Below, piece by piece: positions 5,666 through 7,345 of a stretch of DNA of 7,345 bases. Both the position numbers and the translations under genes were made by a program. Under the pieces are notes generated by a model that made no database searches, was not told where the DNA came from, and worked only from the letters and a program-made list of their open reading frames with translations. The stretch comes from Bacteroidota bacterium. Lineage in GTDB: Bacteria; Bacteroidota; Bacteroidia; Bacteroidales; FEN-979. The stretch spans positions 1 to 7,345 of the forward strand of contig JAPLDN010000369.1 in assembly GCA_026391755.1 (NCBI GenBank), given 5' to 3'. Every line of letters begins with the position of its first letter. The stretch's first letter is position 1.

Positions 5666-7345
5666 TTGAAAAATCAGCCATCAATTTATTTAGGAAATTC
5701 TCAGATAAAATTCCATGGGGCGATGGTTGAAGGCCAATTTGTGGAAATTGAAAATGAAAGATTTTATAAAATCAGCAGCTGCAACCAGATGCCTGATTTC
5801 TTTATGACCATTGTGAGTGATTCCGATCACTGGATGTTTATTTCGAGTAACGGCTCGCTTTCAGCCGGAAGGAAAGACCGTGACAATGCGCTGTTTCCCT
5901 ATTATACGGTCGATAAAATACATGATTCCAGGAATATCACAGGGAGCAAAACCTTCCTGCTTGTAACTATTGGTAAGAAAACCTATTTATGGGAACCTTT
6001 TACTTCTGAGTCGGAAAAAATTTATTCGGTACAAAGGAATCTCTATAAAAGTATTTATGGCAATAAATTAATCTTCGAAGAGATTAATGTGGATTTGGGA
6101 GTAGGGTTTCAATACGGGTGGTATAACAGCGAGAAATTTGGTTTTATAAAGAAATCGGTCGTAAGCAATCAAAATAAAGTAAATGTAACTATTGATATAC
6201 TTGATGGGATTAAGAACATCATGCCTAATGATATCCATTTCGATTTTCAGAATTCTTTCAGCAACCTGCTTGATGCATACAAAAAGAGTGAGTTGCTCCC
6301 CGATTCCAAACTTGGTTTATACATGTTGAGTTCTATCCCGGTCGACAAGGCAGAACCCAGCGAATCCCTAAAGGCAACTACTGTTTGGTTGTGCGGTTTC
6401 CATGACGATGCCAAAATCCTTCTATCCGAGCACCAGGTTGAAAACTTCAAAAATGGTTTGGGGATCGAAGAAGAAATTGATATAAGGGCAGCCCGAGGTG
6501 CTTACTTTGTGAATACACGTTTAGAACTGGCAGGGAATGGCCAAAAATCATGGATGATAGTTGCCGAAATAAACCAGGATAGCAGTAGTGTTGTAAACCT
6601 CGACCTCGAAATAAAAACTTATGGGAATATTGAAAAGCTTGTCAATGACGATATTGACAAAGGAACTGATAACCTGAAACGGATCGTATCCAAAGCAGAT
6701 GGGATGCAAGTTGGAAATGAAGAGCTATGCTTTGCCCGCCATTTTTCAAATACACTTTTCAATGTAATGAGGGGAGGAGTTTTCGCTAATAATTATACCG
6801 TTAATACAAATGATTTTAAGCTCTTTGCGGGGCAATTTAATAAACGTGTAAGCAATACTTTTAAAACCTGGCTCGATCAACTTCCTGGTGAAATTAATTA
6901 TCCTGATCTGATTGCTTTGGCAGAGAATACTACAAATCCGGACCTGGTCAGGATCTGTTATGAATATCTTCCGTTGACTTTTAGCCGCAGGCATGGCGAC
7001 CCCAGCCGTCCCTGGAACCAGTTTTCCATTGAAACAAAAAATGAAGATGGCTCGGTAAAACTGTATTACCAGGGTAATTGGCGGGATATTTTTCAAAACT
7101 GGGAGGCATTAAGCCTTTCTTTTCCCGAATTCCTGGAAAGCATGATCAGCAAGTTCGTCAATGCAACCACCGCCGATGGGTACAATCCATATCGAATTAC
7201 CCGTGAAGGTATCGACTGGGAATGTCCCGATCCCCATGATCCATGGGCCTACATAGGTTATTGGGGCGATCACCAGGTTATTTATCTTCAGAAATTTCTT
7301 GAATTGTCAAATGAATTTCATCCCGGGAAGCTTGAAATCTTGCTG
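5666..7345 (+). CDS. Large cytoplasmic protein of unknown function, 3' truncated; possible glycoside-phosphorylase-like (beta-sandwich plus helical-barrel) enzyme
   Basis: The frame is open from just after the stop at 5660-5662 to the window edge, 560 codons without interruption, so the gene continues to the right. I place the start at TTG 5666 (MKNQPSIYLGNSQIKFHG). The residues before the first ATG (5723) already look like protein, and a candidate promoter would leave only a short leader. ATG 5723 remains possible. There is no signal peptide, so it is probably cytoplasmic. Counting from TTG, residues 20-330 look beta-rich, with FFMTIVSDSDHWMFISSNGS (45-64) and later VNVTIDILDG. From about 335 it turns helical, with RRHGDPSRPWNQF (441-453), GNWRDIFQNWEAL (470-482), GIDWECPDPHDPWAYIGYWG (515-534) and DHQ (535-537). 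An N-terminal sandwich followed by a helical barrel with W/D/R-rich loops resembles GH94/GH65-type phosphorylases, but this is a recollection-based likeness only. No catalytic residue can be assigned. Adjacency to a propeller regulator fits a carbohydrate locus. Confidence 0.85.
   Translation, partial: MKNQPSIYLGNSQIKFHGAMVEGQFVEIENERFYKISSCNQMPDFFMTIVSDSDHWMFISSNGSLSAGRKDRDNALFPYYTVDKIHDSRNITGSKTFLLVTIGKKTYLWEPFTSESEKIYSVQRNLYKSIYGNKLIFEEINVDLGVGFQYGWYNSEKFGFIKKSVVSNQNKVNVTIDILDGIKNIMPNDIHFDFQNSFSNLLDAYKKSELLPDSKLGLYMLSSIPVDKAEPSESLKATTVWLCGFHDDAKILLSEHQVENFKNGLGIEEEIDIRAARGAYFVNTRLELAGNGQKSWMIVAEINQDSSSVVNLDLEIKTYGNIEKLVNDDIDKGTDNLKRIVSKADGMQVGNEELCFARHFSNTLFNVMRGGVFANNYTVNTNDFKLFAGQFNKRVSNTFKTWLDQLPGEINYPDLIALAENTTNPDLVRICYEYLPLTFSRRHGDPSRPWNQFSIETKNEDGSVKLYYQGNWRDIFQNWEALSLSFPEFLESMISKFVNATTADGYNPYRITREGIDWECPDPHDPWAYIGYWGDHQVIYLQKFLELSNEFHPGKLEILL

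Noticed and set aside
6247..7096. Minus-strand open frames of 67 and 116 codons
   Set aside because: The + strand has a continuous 560-codon frame through this region with strongly protein-like composition; these are its shadows.

Overview
The window looks like chromosomal DNA from a member of the Bacteroidota, probably an environmental lineage. Four things point there. Two small periplasmic LTxxQ (Spy/CpxP/ZraP-like) proteins sit in tandem. A lipoprotein has a Bacteroidota-style 'CKKD' start to its mature chain. A very long one-component regulator has the typical Bacteroidota architecture (periplasmic propeller, Y_Y_Y domain, membrane helix, coiled coil, LuxR-type HTH). Two exact matches to the Bacteroidota -7 promoter consensus TAnnTTTG lie upstream of genes, and Shine-Dalgarno sequences are absent. 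All supported genes are on the + strand.

Layout. (1) 1-401: the 3' part of a gene for an LTxxQ periplasmic heavy-metal-sensor-like protein ending in a polyproline tail; its start lies outside the window. (2) 433-978: a second LTxxQ protein with a signal peptide and a proline-rich linker, 31 bases downstream and probably co-transcribed. (3) 979-1146: an intrinsic terminator at about 1008-1043, then a 27-bp near-perfect dyad at 1096-1122 that may be an operator. (4) 1147-2391: a 414-residue putative lipoprotein that I read as a tandem duplication of one module, carrying four LTxxQ-like motifs. (5) 2392-2529: a short intergenic region with a weak hairpin and a candidate -7 element. (6) 2530-5427: the 965-residue propeller/Y_Y_Y/LuxR membrane regulator. 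(7) 5428-5665: AT-rich intergenic DNA with a candidate promoter close to the next start. (8) 5666-7345: a large reading frame, uninterrupted for 560 codons and running off the right edge, with no signal peptide. It looks like the N-terminal and early catalytic part of a large enzyme, perhaps a distant relative of the glycoside phosphorylase type (beta-sandwich followed by a helical barrel).

How the parts may work together. The left half is an envelope-stress or metal-related group: three consecutive genes encode exported helical-hairpin proteins of one superfamily in three architectures. The right half pairs a membrane-anchored transcription regulator with a putative cytoplasmic carbohydrate-active protein, an arrangement common in Bacteroidota glycan-use loci. 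Whether the halves are functionally linked is not shown by the sequence; the terminator and separate candidate promoters suggest several transcription units. No RNA genes, CRISPR arrays, insertion sequences or attachment sites were seen.
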